A stretch of 64,000 nt of DNA from Paenibacillus_D tarimensis_A (GTDB taxonomy: Bacteria; Bacillota; Bacilli; Paenibacillales; Paenibacillaceae): contig CP166298.1 in the NCBI GenBank assembly GCA_041281825.1, forward strand, positions 1,984,001 to 2,048,000. The letters are read 5' to 3'. Below the pieces are notes generated by a model. The model ran no database searches. It worked only from the letters and a program-made list of their open reading frames with translations, and was not told where the DNA came from. Shown here one piece after another: positions 1-7,701 of the stretch. Each line of letters starts with the position of its first letter. Position 1 is the first letter of the stretch. Both the position numbers and the translations under genes were made by a program.

Positions 1-1
1 C

Positions 2-472
2 CAGTTCTATGTAAGCTTCCGCCATCTCGTGCTGTGGCGGCTGGCCGATGTGCTGCTTGGTCTCGGTTTAGCCGGGTTCGCGGTATGGCGGCTGGGAGTC
101 GTTCCGACGCCGGGAGAACTGCTGCTGTTCGCAGTGCTGTTCGCGGCGGCATTGACGATCGTGTACGCGCTATGGATGTCGATGATGGTCTTCTCGTTCT
201 GGGCTGTGAAGGTCGACAATTTATCGTATCTGTTCGTCTCTTTCTTCGAAACGGCGCGTTATCCGGTCACAGTGTATAAAGGAATTTTGCGGCTTGTGCT
301 GCTTTACGCGGTGCCGATCGGATTCGTAACGACGGTACCGACGCAGGCGCTGATCGGAAGGCTCGATCCGCTGCATGCCTTATTGGCTGTGGCGCTGGCC
401 GCGCTGCTGCTGCTCGGGGCCCGGTTGTTCTGGAAGCGGGCGCTGCGTTCTTATACAAGCGCGAGCAGCTAG
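2..472 (+). CDS. ABC-2 family permease, C-terminal part
   Basis: The reading frame is open from the first bases of the window, so the N-terminus lies outside. About 155 residues are visible, with four or five hydrophobic segments, the motif FFETARYPVTVYKG in a loop, and a basic C-terminus. This arrangement is typical of the DUF990/ABC-2 permeases that work in pairs with a partner permease and an ABC ATPase as an exporter; that is family knowledge, and the substrate is unknown. The partner genes would lie to the left of the window. A bidirectional terminator follows directly. Confidence 0.7.
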   Translation, partial: QFYVSFRHLVLWRLADVLLGLGLAGFAVWRLGVVPTPGELLLFAVLFAAALTIVYALWMSMMVFSFWAVKVDNLSYLFVSFFETARYPVTVYKGILRLVLLYAVPIGFVTTVPTQALIGRLDPLHALLAVALAALLLLGARLFWKRALRSYTSASS

Positions 473-511
473 GGTGATCCCGAAAGAAAATTTGTGCAGC
501 TGCGCATAGTA

Positions 512-552
512 AAGCTCCCCGGGTGCCGACCTCAGTCGGCGCCGGGGAGCTT
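512..552. terminator. bidirectional intrinsic terminator
   Basis: A long GC-rich hairpin: AAGCTCCCCGG pairs with the GCCGGGGAGCTT arm, and inner GCCGAC pairs with GTCGGC around a CTCA loop. A T-rich tail follows on the plus strand. It sits between the permease gene and the convergent lipoprotein gene, so it can serve both. Confidence 0.8.
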
Positions 553-585
553 GTTTGTCCGGAATAAGACATTCCTGTATGTTGT

Positions 586-1083
586 TTACAGATTGCGCGG
601 TTTGTATTTGTCATCGATCGCTGTGCGGATCTCGTCGACCGATTTGCCTTGCTTGGCCATTGCAATCGCGTCTTCCATCTCCATCTTGCAGATTCCGCAT
701 GATGTACTGTGATCGGTCCATACGACTTTATCCGGCGCGTACTCGGCGATGTAACATCTAAGCAGCGAATCATGCGGAACCTCGTCGTCCATGCAGCCGC
801 AGTAGCAGTTCAGTTGCTGCAGAATGTCCATGTAGTTCCCGACTTCCGAGTACAGCTTGTTCGTATTGGGTGTATGATTGTGCAGGAACTCGGGAAGCTC
901 TTTTAACGATGCCGTCGTCTCCAGCTGCTCGGACTCGGTGGCCGAGACGTTGTGTTCGTGGCTGCCGGACTCCGAATTGCTTGAGCAGCCGACCGCGACG
1001 ATCAACAGCACGGCAAACAAGGTGGAACCAAACAACAGCTTGTCGAACCAACGGAGTCCGCCTTTCCGAAATATCCGGTTCAT
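586..1083 (-). CDS. PCYCGC-motif lipoprotein
   Basis: 165 residues. The N-terminus has a hydrophobic stretch ending in a lipobox (VAVGC), so it should be a lipoprotein on the outer face of the membrane. The central motif LNCYCGCMDDE and a later SCGIC pair give a Cys-rich core, matching the family named after its PCYCGC motif (here the first Pro is Asn). The family has no established function; its Cys pattern suggests metal or thiol chemistry. It starts 5 bp after the thioredoxin-like gene and is probably co-transcribed with it, which makes that protein a likely redox partner (inference). Confidence 0.8.
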   Translation of the reverse strand: MNRIFRKGGLRWFDKLLFGSTLFAVLLIVAVGCSSNSESGSHEHNVSATESEQLETTASLKELPEFLHNHTPNTNKLYSEVGNYMDILQQLNCYCGCMDDEVPHDSLLRCYIAEYAPDKVVWTDHSTSCGICKMEMEDAIAMAKQGKSVDEIRTAIDDKYKPRNL

Positions 1084-1088
1084 CTGGA

Positions 1089-1580
1089 TTATTCTCCTTG
1101 TCCGCTATATTTTTTCAGAAAATCGGTGAAATCCTGCTCGCTGTAACCGACGCTGCCGCCGGTGGCAACGCCGCCTTCGAGCTTCTCAACTAATTTGCCG
1201 TCTTCGTAATAGGCCAGTGTAGGTGTATACTCGATTCCGAATTTGTTGTAATACTCCGGAAACTCACGCAAATTAAACTGCGGCAGATCGATTCCCAGTT
1301 CCTCCACAATCGGCATTAGGACCGGTGTCGTCTCCCGGCAGAATTTGCAATCGGATGCGAAGAAATAGACGAAGGAGCCGTCTGCGCCGTTCACTTTCGA
1401 TTCCAACTCGTCCGGTAATATGATATTTTGATAATTGGGATCCTTCAACAGCGCTCTCGTCGCGGGATTCAATTCGGAAACCGGTTTATCGTACAGCGAG
1501 CTTGTATTCGACCGGTTGAGAAAAAATATGGTTCCAATCAGGACGATGATGACAAGAATAAAGATGTAAGATTTCTTCAT
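1089..1580 (-). CDS. membrane-anchored thioredoxin-fold protein
   Basis: 163 residues with an N-terminal transmembrane anchor (about residues 5-22) and an extracytoplasmic thioredoxin fold. The redox motif is CKFC (FASDCKFCRETTP); the cis-Pro region reads YTPTLAYYEDG. The motif differs from thioredoxin CGPC and DsbA CPHC, so the redox potential cannot be guessed. A GGAGG lies upstream of the ATG. First gene of a two-gene unit with the Cys-rich lipoprotein. It probably keeps extracellular thiols or metal-binding Cys in the right state. Confidence 0.75.
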   Translation of the reverse strand: MKKSYIFILVIIVLIGTIFFLNRSNTSSLYDKPVSELNPATRALLKDPNYQNIILPDELESKVNGADGSFVYFFASDCKFCRETTPVLMPIVEELGIDLPQFNLREFPEYYNKFGIEYTPTLAYYEDGKLVEKLEGGVATGGSVGYSEQDFTDFLKKYSGQGE

Positions 1581-1682
1581 TGCGTTTAACGACCTCCATA
1601 CTGTGATAAAAATGTGGTGTGAATCGGTGTGTCCGGCTGCGAATGCCTGTGTTATGATCGTCAGGCCCGCTTACTTTATGTA

Positions 1683-1711
1683 ATTATACTATATTTATAT
1701 AGAATAGAGAA
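1683..1711 (-). promoter_or_regulatory. putative sigma-A promoter of the thioredoxin/lipoprotein pair
   Basis: On the minus strand TTCTCT and TATAAT are separated by 17 bp in a very A/T-rich stretch, about 100 bp upstream of the thioredoxin-like gene. The same stretch must also hold the promoter of the divergent methyltransferase gene. Confidence 0.4.
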
Positions 1712-1761
1712 ATTGTATTGAGACAAAATGATGACATTTCAAAAGGCTGGGAGATGACAGG

Positions 1762-3429
1762 ATGGGTATAGAGCTGCCTGGCGCATTTATTGCCAAAATG
1801 AAACGGCTGCTTGGCGATGAAGAATTTGAAGCTTTTCTCGCTTCCTATGACGATAAACGATGGTACGGGCTGAGGCTAAACGCGCTTAAAATCGATGAGG
1901 AGCATTATGCGGAGCTGTCGCCTTGGGGCAATCGTCTGCAGCCGATTCCGTGGGCGGACGGAGGTTATTATTACGACGATGAGATCCGGCCCGGCAAGCA
2001 TCCGCATTATCACGCCGGGTTGTACTATATTCAGGAGCCCAGCGCCATGGCGCCGGCGGAGCTGCTCGATGTTAAGCCGGGCCATTACGTGCTTGATTTG
2101 TGCGCGGCGCCGGGAGGCAAATCGACGCAGCTGGCAGGAAAGCTGCAGGGCCGGGGCGTACTTGTGGCCAACGATAATGCGCGGGAGCGGACGAAGGCGC
2201 TGGCGAAAAATATCGAGCTCGCCGGAGTGCGCAACGCGATTGTGTTAAATGAGGAGCCGGAAGCGCTGGCAACGGTGTTCGAGCTCTATTTTGACCGGAT
2301 CCTTGTCGATGCGCCATGCTCCGGAGAAGGGATGTTCCGCAAGGACGATTCCATGATTACCCAGTGGGAAAAGCATTCGGTGCGGCGATGCGCGCACATG
2401 CAGCGCGACATCTTGAAGTTTGCCGTCAAGATGCTTGCCCCGGGCGGACGTTTGGTCTATTCGACATGCACGTTCTCGCCGGAGGAAAACGAAGCGCAAA
2501 TTGCAGCGCTGGTGACAGAACATCCGGAGCTGTCGGTATCGGAAGTGCCGCTTGCAAACGGATGGATGCCCGGGCGTCCGGATTGGGTGGATTACTCCGA
2601 AGATCAGGAGGAACGGGAAGATCGCGGCGGCAAGGCGTTTGGCGCTGCGGGGCAGATACGGAGGACCGTCCGGTTATGGCCGCATAAGGTGCGCGGTGAG
2701 GGTCATTATGCGGCTGTACTGGTTAAGGCGGATGATACCGGGGCGGTGCGGGGAGATCAGGCGGGACAATTCCGGCAAGCCAACCATCAAGATGGACGAA
2801 ACTCCGGGAGAGACAACGGAAGGAGCGGGAAAAATCGGGAAATGACTGCGGCGCATTCGAGAACTAGTCGTTATGAAGGGGCGGAACGTACGGGTAAGGG
2901 TAAGGATAAGGGACAAGCTGCAGCGCTCCGCCGGGCAGACCGTGAAATGTCGGCAGAGGAGCGGTGGAAGGGGTTCGCTAAGGAGCAGCTGCTTGGCTTT
3001 GAGTTATGGCCGGGCAAGCTGATCAGTTACGGCAATCGCGTTTATTTGCAGCCTCCCGGTGTGCCGCCGCTTGACGGTTTGCAGGTGGTGCGGCCGGGCT
3101 GGTACCTGGGTGAGGCGGGCAAGCACCGATTCGAGCCTTCCCAGCCGCTTGCGATGGCGCTTCATGAAACGGAGTCGGTCAGGTCCCTACGGCTCGGCTC
3201 GGATGAGGAAGCGGCGATCCGATATTTAAAGGGGGAAACGATCGAAGCGGACGAGGGACGCTTCGTGTACCGTTTATCGGAGGGGGCTGCAAGAGCTGGG
3301 GGCATTTCCGGTTCGGCAAAGCGAACGGGTACGGTGCTTGTTTGTGTGGACGGCTTTCCTGTCGGTTGGGGCAAATGGGACGGCGTCATGCTCAAAAACG
3401 GGCTGGCGGCCGGATGGAGGCGGACTTGA
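1762..3429 (+). CDS. rsmF: RsmF-type 16S rRNA m5C methyltransferase (copy 1)
   Basis: 555 residues. Rossmann SAM-binding motif LDLCAAPGGKS near residue 110, motif IV DAPCSGEGMFRKD near 183, and the catalytic Cys in YSTCTF near 235 are all intact, as in the RsmB/NOP family that methylates C5 of cytosine in rRNA. The C-terminal part (about residues 395-555) resembles the RNA-binding extension of RsmF. Between the domains (about 320-395) lies a hydrophilic low-complexity linker rich in Gly, Arg, Asn and Asp, which is unusual. A second RsmF-like gene lies in opposite orientation 1 kb away. Its stop is five bases before the RsuA-like start. Confidence 0.88.
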   Translation: MGIELPGAFIAKMKRLLGDEEFEAFLASYDDKRWYGLRLNALKIDEEHYAELSPWGNRLQPIPWADGGYYYDDEIRPGKHPHYHAGLYYIQEPSAMAPAELLDVKPGHYVLDLCAAPGGKSTQLAGKLQGRGVLVANDNARERTKALAKNIELAGVRNAIVLNEEPEALATVFELYFDRILVDAPCSGEGMFRKDDSMITQWEKHSVRRCAHMQRDILKFAVKMLAPGGRLVYSTCTFSPEENEAQIAALVTEHPELSVSEVPLANGWMPGRPDWVDYSEDQEEREDRGGKAFGAAGQIRRTVRLWPHKVRGEGHYAAVLVKADDTGAVRGDQAGQFRQANHQDGRNSGRDNGRSGKNREMTAAHSRTSRYEGAERTGKGKDKGQAAALRRADREMSAEERWKGFAKEQLLGFELWPGKLISYGNRVYLQPPGVPPLDGLQVVRPGWYLGEAGKHRFEPSQPLAMALHETESVRSLRLGSDEEAAIRYLKGETIEADEGRFVYRLSEGAARAGGISGSAKRTGTVLVCVDGFPVGWGKWDGVMLKNGLAAGWRRT

Positions 3430-3434
3430 AGCGG

Positions 3435-4193
3435 ATGAAGAAGATGCGTTTGGATAAAATGCTTGCTGCTATGGGCTTGGGCACGCGCAGCGAGATTAAG
3501 AAAGCGGTCAAGCAAGGGAAGGTGACCGTTGGCGGAAATACCGTGAAAGACAGCGGACTGTCCGTCGACCCGGAAAACGATATCGTCGAATGGGAAGGGG
3601 AGCGCGTCCTGTATAAGGACGTCGTTTACTTCATGCTGAACAAACCGCAGGGGGTTATTTCCGCTACGGAGGATACCAGGGAACGGACGGTCATCGATCT
3701 GTTGGCGCCGCAAGACCGGGTGCTGCGGCCCTTTCCGGTCGGCCGCCTGGACAAGGATACGGAAGGGCTGCTGCTCTTGACCAACGACGGACAATTGGCG
3801 CACGAGCTGCTGTCGCCCCGCAAGCATGTGGACAAAACATATGAGGCGAAGGTGATCGGAGCTGTTGACGAAGAGGATAAACGGAAGTTTGCGTTTGGGG
3901 TAACGCTAGACGACGGTTATGTAACGATGCCGGCAGTGCTGCACATTGACGATGTGCATTCGGATGAGGGCGGTCAGGCCATGTCTTCCATCCGGCTCAC
4001 GATTAAGGAAGGCAAATTCCATCAGGTCAAACGGATGTTTGAAGCGGTAGGAAAAAGGGTCGTCTACCTGCGCAGAATAGCAATGGGACCTTTAACGCTC
4101 GATCCGAAGCTCGCGCTCGGATCTTACCGCGAACTAACCGGCGAAGAGGTCGAACGTCTGCGCGAGAGAAAAACAAAGCCGCCTGCTCAATAG
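3435..4193 (+). CDS. rsuA: RsuA-family 16S rRNA pseudouridine synthase
   Basis: 252 residues. An N-terminal S4 RNA-binding domain (RLDKMLAAMGLGTRSEI) precedes the synthase domain with the catalytic Asp in GRLDKDTEGLLLLTNDG. FHQVKRMF and YLRRIAMGPL are typical of RsuA-type enzymes that isomerise a single uridine in the small-subunit rRNA. The start at 3435 is chosen because the family begins MRLDKML and a GGAGG lies at 3416-3420; ATG 3414 or 3444 cannot be excluded. It follows the methyltransferase by five bases, so the two rRNA modification genes form an operon. Confidence 0.88.
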   Translation: MKKMRLDKMLAAMGLGTRSEIKKAVKQGKVTVGGNTVKDSGLSVDPENDIVEWEGERVLYKDVVYFMLNKPQGVISATEDTRERTVIDLLAPQDRVLRPFPVGRLDKDTEGLLLLTNDGQLAHELLSPRKHVDKTYEAKVIGAVDEEDKRKFAFGVTLDDGYVTMPAVLHIDDVHSDEGGQAMSSIRLTIKEGKFHQVKRMFEAVGKRVVYLRRIAMGPLTLDPKLALGSYRELTGEEVERLRERKTKPPAQ

Positions 4194-4213
4194 AGCGAAG
4201 CGGCCTTGCTTTT
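4177..4213 (+). terminator. intrinsic terminator overlapping the rsuA stop codon
   Basis: GCCGC...GCGGC with inner GCTC/GAGC, loop AATA, then a T-rich tail (CTTGCTTTTT). The stop codon of the pseudouridine synthase gene lies inside the hairpin. Confidence 0.75.
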
Positions 4214-4250
4214 TGGCAGGACATATGTCCCATACCGGATATCATGCGGA

Positions 4251-4343
4251 TTAGAACAGAATTGAGCGAGAAACAATAACGAGTAGGATGAACAATACCA
4301 GGATAACACCTGTGGATGTAAATGCTCCGGCAACAGCTGTCAT
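4251..4343 (-). CDS. YjcZ-family sporulation mini-protein
   Basis: 30 residues only: a short polar start followed by a single hydrophobic helix (VILVLFILLVIV) and a short tail. This is the hallmark of the YjcZ family, whose members in Bacillus are made during sporulation and associate with the spore. The start is well fixed: GGAGG stands 7 bp before the ATG. It is preceded by a CATACAAT box that fits the -10 of sporulation sigma factors, consistent with the family. Confidence 0.75.
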   Translation of the reverse strand: MTAVAGAFTSTGVILVLFILLVIVSRSILF

Positions 4344-4424
4344 GCGAATTCCTCCCTGAAGTTGTTTTTCCGGTGCATGGCAGATGTTTACGATTGATGG
4401 ATGTCCTGCCAACCGGTATACGAT

Positions 4425-4432
4425 ATTGTATG
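4425..4432 (-). promoter_or_regulatory. possible sporulation (sigma-E type) -10 box
   Basis: On the minus strand CATACAAT matches the sigma-E -10 consensus, about 80 bp upstream of the YjcZ-type start. No convincing matching -35 was found at the right spacing, so this stays tentative. Confidence 0.3.
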
Positions 4433-4494
4433 ACATCCTCCCGTATTCGATTGGACAGTTATCCCGGTCGGGAAATTTTGGGCGGCTGCGGTAA

Positions 4495-5883
4495 TCAGCC
4501 GAGCGACCGGAGACCTTTGGGCAGATGGTTCTTAATCTGGCCGCCGCTCGCTTTGCCCCATCCGAGCGGATGGCCGCTGACGGCAATGAGCCCCCATCCG
4601 GACACTCCTCCGGGTGCGGGAAGCGTTTCTCCGCGCAGGAAAGCCGCAATTTCCGGCGCCTCGGGCGGATAATCCCGCACCCAGGCGGCTTGGTCCGCAG
4701 AGGCAGCAAGCGCGAGCGCGTGCGCGGGCTCGATGCGGTTTTTGCGGACCTCGCCGAGGTGCAGGCCCGGACGGGAGACACGCAGCCCTTGCAGCGCTTC
4801 CGCGCCGAAACGGCCGCCGGCGTCGTGCGGCAGCCAGTAGAGAGCGCCGCCGAAGCGAAGCGGCTCGCCGGCGCCAAGCGCGAAGCGAGGCAGCGACTCG
4901 GCGGCGAAGGCGCGGAACAGCGCCATGTCGGCAGTGTGGCCGGTTTTGCCGCTGCGGCCGGACTTGGCGCCGCGGCCGCGGCTGCGTCCCGGCTGCTTCA
5001 GCCTGGCGGTGTCCGCCGGGGCACCCTCCCGCTTGCGGAGCACCGCTACAAAATGGCCCTCGCCCCGCACTTCATGCGGCCAAAGCCGTTCTATCCGTCC
5101 GACTTCGAAGTTCGGATGCCGTCGCAGGAACGCTTCAACGGTGTGCTCATTTTCCGAGAGGTTGAATGTGCAGGTGGAATATACGAGTGTGCCTCCGGAT
5201 TTCAGCATCAGCGCCGCGTGCTCCAGAATATCGGCTTGTCTGCCCGCGCACATGGCGACATGCGCCGGGGACCATTCGGCGACGGCTTCGGGGTCTTTAC
5301 GGAACATGCCTTCGCCGGAACAAGGCGCGTCAAGCAATATCCGGTCGAACATTTCCGGAAAGCGCTTTGACAGTTCGTCCGGCGCCGCATTCGTAACGAC
5401 CGTGTTCATCAGTCCAAGCCGTTCGGTATTTTCGCTTAAAATGCGGGCCCTTGCAGGATGAATTTCGTTGGCGATCAGCAGGCCTTGTCCTTGCATTTCA
5501 CCTGCGATATGGGTTGTCTTGCCGCCGGGAGCGGCCGCAAGATCGAGCACCGTCTCGCCCGGCTTGGGAGCGAGCAGCTCGACCGCAGACATTGCAGAGG
5601 GCTCCTGGATGTAATACAGGCCGGCGGCATGGTAAGGATGTTTGCCGGGCCGGTCGTTCTCTCTATAATAGAAGCCGGCCGGACACCAGGGAACGGGCTC
5701 AAGAGCGAACAACTTCCGGATCCGTTCGAACGAGGGCGATGAGGTGTTTATTTTAAGCGGATTGATCCGCAGACCGAACGAACGCGGCGAATGATAGCTT
5801 TGCAAAAAGCGATCCGCCTCGTCCCTCAGCAGTTCCCGCATTTGTTGAATATACTCTATCGGCAGTTGAAGCTGGGTAGACAT
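4495..5883 (-). CDS. RsmF-type 16S rRNA m5C methyltransferase (copy 2)
   Basis: 462 residues, same architecture as the gene at 1762 but without the long low-complexity linker. SAM motif LDLAAAPGGKTTHIAG, motif IV DAPCSGEGMFRKD and catalytic YSTCTFNLSENE are intact, and the C-terminal RsmF-like extension is present (LRVSRPGLHLGEVRKNR). The two copies share most motif positions but are clearly divergent, so they are old paralogues or separate acquisitions, not a recent duplication. Each probably methylates a different cytosine of 16S rRNA (inference). The base composition is noticeably GC-rich. Confidence 0.88.
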   Translation of the reverse strand: MSTQLQLPIEYIQQMRELLRDEADRFLQSYHSPRSFGLRINPLKINTSSPSFERIRKLFALEPVPWCPAGFYYRENDRPGKHPYHAAGLYYIQEPSAMSAVELLAPKPGETVLDLAAAPGGKTTHIAGEMQGQGLLIANEIHPARARILSENTERLGLMNTVVTNAAPDELSKRFPEMFDRILLDAPCSGEGMFRKDPEAVAEWSPAHVAMCAGRQADILEHAALMLKSGGTLVYSTCTFNLSENEHTVEAFLRRHPNFEVGRIERLWPHEVRGEGHFVAVLRKREGAPADTARLKQPGRSRGRGAKSGRSGKTGHTADMALFRAFAAESLPRFALGAGEPLRFGGALYWLPHDAGGRFGAEALQGLRVSRPGLHLGEVRKNRIEPAHALALAASADQAAWVRDYPPEAPEIAAFLRGETLPAPGGVSGWGLIAVSGHPLGWGKASGGQIKNHLPKGLRSLG

Positions 5884-5948
5884 CTTAAAGGATACTCCTT
5901 TGGCTAAAGTATGGATGCAATTGAATACGGCCTTGCTGTTTGTCGATG

Positions 5949-5957
5949 ATTATACCA
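5949..5957 (-). promoter_or_regulatory. extended -10 promoter of the second RsmF gene
   Basis: The minus strand reads TGGTATAAT, a TGnTATAAT extended -10, about 65 bp upstream of the methyltransferase start. No strong -35 is visible, as is usual for this promoter type. Confidence 0.5.
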
Positions 5958-6100
5958 CAATCGGGCAACCGGCAGACACCGAACAGACTCGAGGGCGATA
6001 AAACATGCGGTCATCGGATATAATTGCTGTTTAAGCCGAATAATGGATTTCGATTACAGAAAAATTAAGTACAAAATGAGAAAGGAGATCTGAGATCTGG

Positions 6101-6277
6101 ATGAATACAAAAATTGAAATCGACGAATGTATAACGGTGTGTGAGAGCGCGTTTGCGAACCTTACCAATGCTTTGGGCCAGCTTACCGACGGCCCGGGAA
6201 AAATTGCACTGGGGAGTGCTGCCGATCATTTAGGTGCTTGCATTCAGGAATGCCGCAATGCGCTGGATGTTATGTAG
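6101..6277 (+). CDS. 58-residue protein with twin CxxxC motifs
   Basis: Unrecognised small protein, predicted mainly helical. It has two CxxxC pairs, DECITVCES near the start and GACIQECRN near the end, about 33 residues apart, and no signal peptide or membrane segment. Such spacing would put both pairs on facing faces of a helical hairpin. Similar patterns occur in CHCH-type disulfide hairpins and in four-helix copper-storage proteins, but no homology can be claimed. AAAGGAG lies 13 bp before the ATG, slightly far. A strong terminator follows 13 bp after the stop, which supports a real, single-gene transcript. Confidence 0.6.
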   Translation: MNTKIEIDECITVCESAFANLTNALGQLTDGPGKIALGSAADHLGACIQECRNALDVM

Positions 6278-6289
6278 TTCAATACAGCG

Positions 6290-6317
6290 GACGCCTCGAT
6301 AGGGGCGTCTTTTTTTA
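6290..6317 (+). terminator. intrinsic terminator of the twin-CxxxC gene
   Basis: GACGCC/GGCGTC stem with a CGATAG-type loop followed by seven T residues. Confidence 0.85.
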
Positions 6318-7009
6318 CATATAAGAAAGTATAAGTTCCACTCCAGTGCGGGCTGGTACTTAACTGCGGAACGATTCGTCGCCGGTCAGGTCGGAAAACG
6401 GGGGATGGATTACTGAACTGTAAAATGTACAGCTTATTTGGCGGAACAGGTTCAATAATGATACCTGAAATGCAAAACATACATCTCATCTCTCCATTCT
6501 CTGCGGAATTGGTAATATTGTTAAAATTATAATGTAGGAAATGCAGGTTGAATGATTAAAAATCAGCTTTTCTGTGTTTTTAGCTGCAGGAAATGCATCT
6601 TGAGTGATAATAATACCGGTATATTTCACAATATAATCGGGTTACATAGCAAAAGCATCCGGAATACTACAGAGGTGTACATGGTTACGAGTACCGTTTA
6701 ACGGATCGAGTAGGAGAAAAATCTGTAGCAGGAAGCACAGAAGCAGAATAGGGAGGGAATGGGGAATATGGTCGGAAAGTTTACGTGCCGCCTTTGAAAT
6801 CGTGTTATATCCATAAAGTAAATTCAAGAAGAACACGATTTGGGCAGCGGCTGGAGGCCATCCCCATTTCCTCCCCCAACGCGCGGGTAGTATGGGTTTG
6901 CACTAAAAAGGACGCCGCTAGGCGTTTTTCTTAACCATCGGCAAAGTATAAGAGTCTCTCAGCGGTTTCAGCCCGTACGTTGTGGCCAATTACGAGCTGT
7001 CGGAAGTGA
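6318..7009. other. gene-poor spacer with a degenerate direct repeat and an orphan terminator
   Basis: No convincing coding region. A 21-bp direct repeat beginning AGGAAATGCA occurs at 6536-6556 and 6588-6608 (18 of 21 identical, 52 bp apart). A short terminator-like hairpin (ACGCC-GCTA-GGCGT followed by TTTTT) sits at 6911-6930 with no gene ending before it, so an unannotated transcript could end there. Confidence 0.4.
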
Positions 7010-7302
7010 GAGGCTGTCGATTAATTGTGAATAGGTATGCCAGTGTGCACCAATTCGTTGCACTGGGGTGGTCTTACATTGTTACAGGTCTAATGGACAC
7101 AGGAGACGTTGGGCATAGAAAAACGAAGTTTCTACTATTTTTACGGACATTTGGGAGGCTTTAAACGTGTCTTTTCATCGATTTCTGCTGAAATACAGCT
7201 GTAATAGTCTGTGGTGTCCGTTAGGTTTGGAGTCTTTGTGATTGTACCGTTTAAAAGTCGCTTGTGTCCATTAGCGTTTACCCCCAGTTAATCGACAGCC
7301 TC
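7010..7302. repeat. MITE-like element with 15-bp perfect terminal inverted repeats
   Basis: GAGGCTGTCGATTAA at 7010-7024 is the exact inverse complement of 7288-7302. The 293-bp interior has no coding capacity. Positions 7090-7276 carry repeated (C)TAAYGGACA blocks and align, in reverse, with the unit at 62645-62834. The GAGGCTGTC end resembles the tips of several insertion-sequence families, so a non-autonomous transposon is the likeliest origin. No clear target-site duplication was identified. Confidence 0.6.
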
Positions 7303-7351
7303 CGAGGTTCTTCTATATTATTTGAAAAAAAGGCATGCAAGCTACTTGAGA

Positions 7352-7422
7352 ACCGCGGTTCCGTTGTTCGTTCCAAAATGGACAGATATCTATCAGCGTA
7401 GGGCAAATAACGGAACCGCGGT
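7352..7422. repeat. short palindromic intergenic element
   Basis: ACCGCGGTTCCGTT at 7352-7365 is repeated in exact inverse orientation at 7409-7422, making a 71-bp element that can fold as one hairpin. Its arm resembles the arm of the element at 18262 (both contain a CGGT(T)CCGTT core), so the two look like members of one family. Confidence 0.55.
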
Positions 7423-7541
7423 CCGGAAATCTATCAAAACAGAGGAATTCAGCCGGCAGCGGATTCTCTGTCCGCTTGGGGAGGAGAGCAAATACTATAA
7501 ATATCTTAAAAAACATGCTGTAGAAACTTAAAAAAGGTACA

Positions 7542-7601
7542 TTCATTAATTTATAATTCCTTGTTATACTGAGTTTCAGCATTATTGTGTAAACGTATTC
7601 A
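7542..7601 (+). promoter_or_regulatory. promoter with overlapping CcpA cre-like site
   Basis: TTCATT, 17-bp spacer, TATACT (7565-7570). Just downstream, 7588-7601 reads TGTAAACGTATTCA, matching the cre consensus TGWAANCGNTNWCA at 13 of 14 positions. A cre in this place would let CcpA repress the large secreted-protein gene when preferred sugars are present. Confidence 0.5.
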
Positions 7602-7701
7602 TGCTGTAGAATTCAATTAACAAATCATAAGGAGGACCGCACAAGAGTTATCAACCGATAGTATTTTGCACCTTAAGAACTTATAACTCAGGAGGTATAC
7701 G

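Noticed and set aside
4525..5370. 281-codon plus-strand frame opposite the second RsmF gene
   Set aside because: High GC makes long antisense frames likely; it has no motifs, whereas the minus strand has all the RsmF motifs.
6982..7164. 60-codon frame inside the 7.0-kb repeat
   Set aside because: It reads through the terminal inverted repeat and the TAAYGGACA blocks of a non-coding element.
7322..7531. 69-codon frame over the 7.35-kb palindrome
   Set aside because: Both arms of the palindrome are read as protein; no ribosome-binding site.
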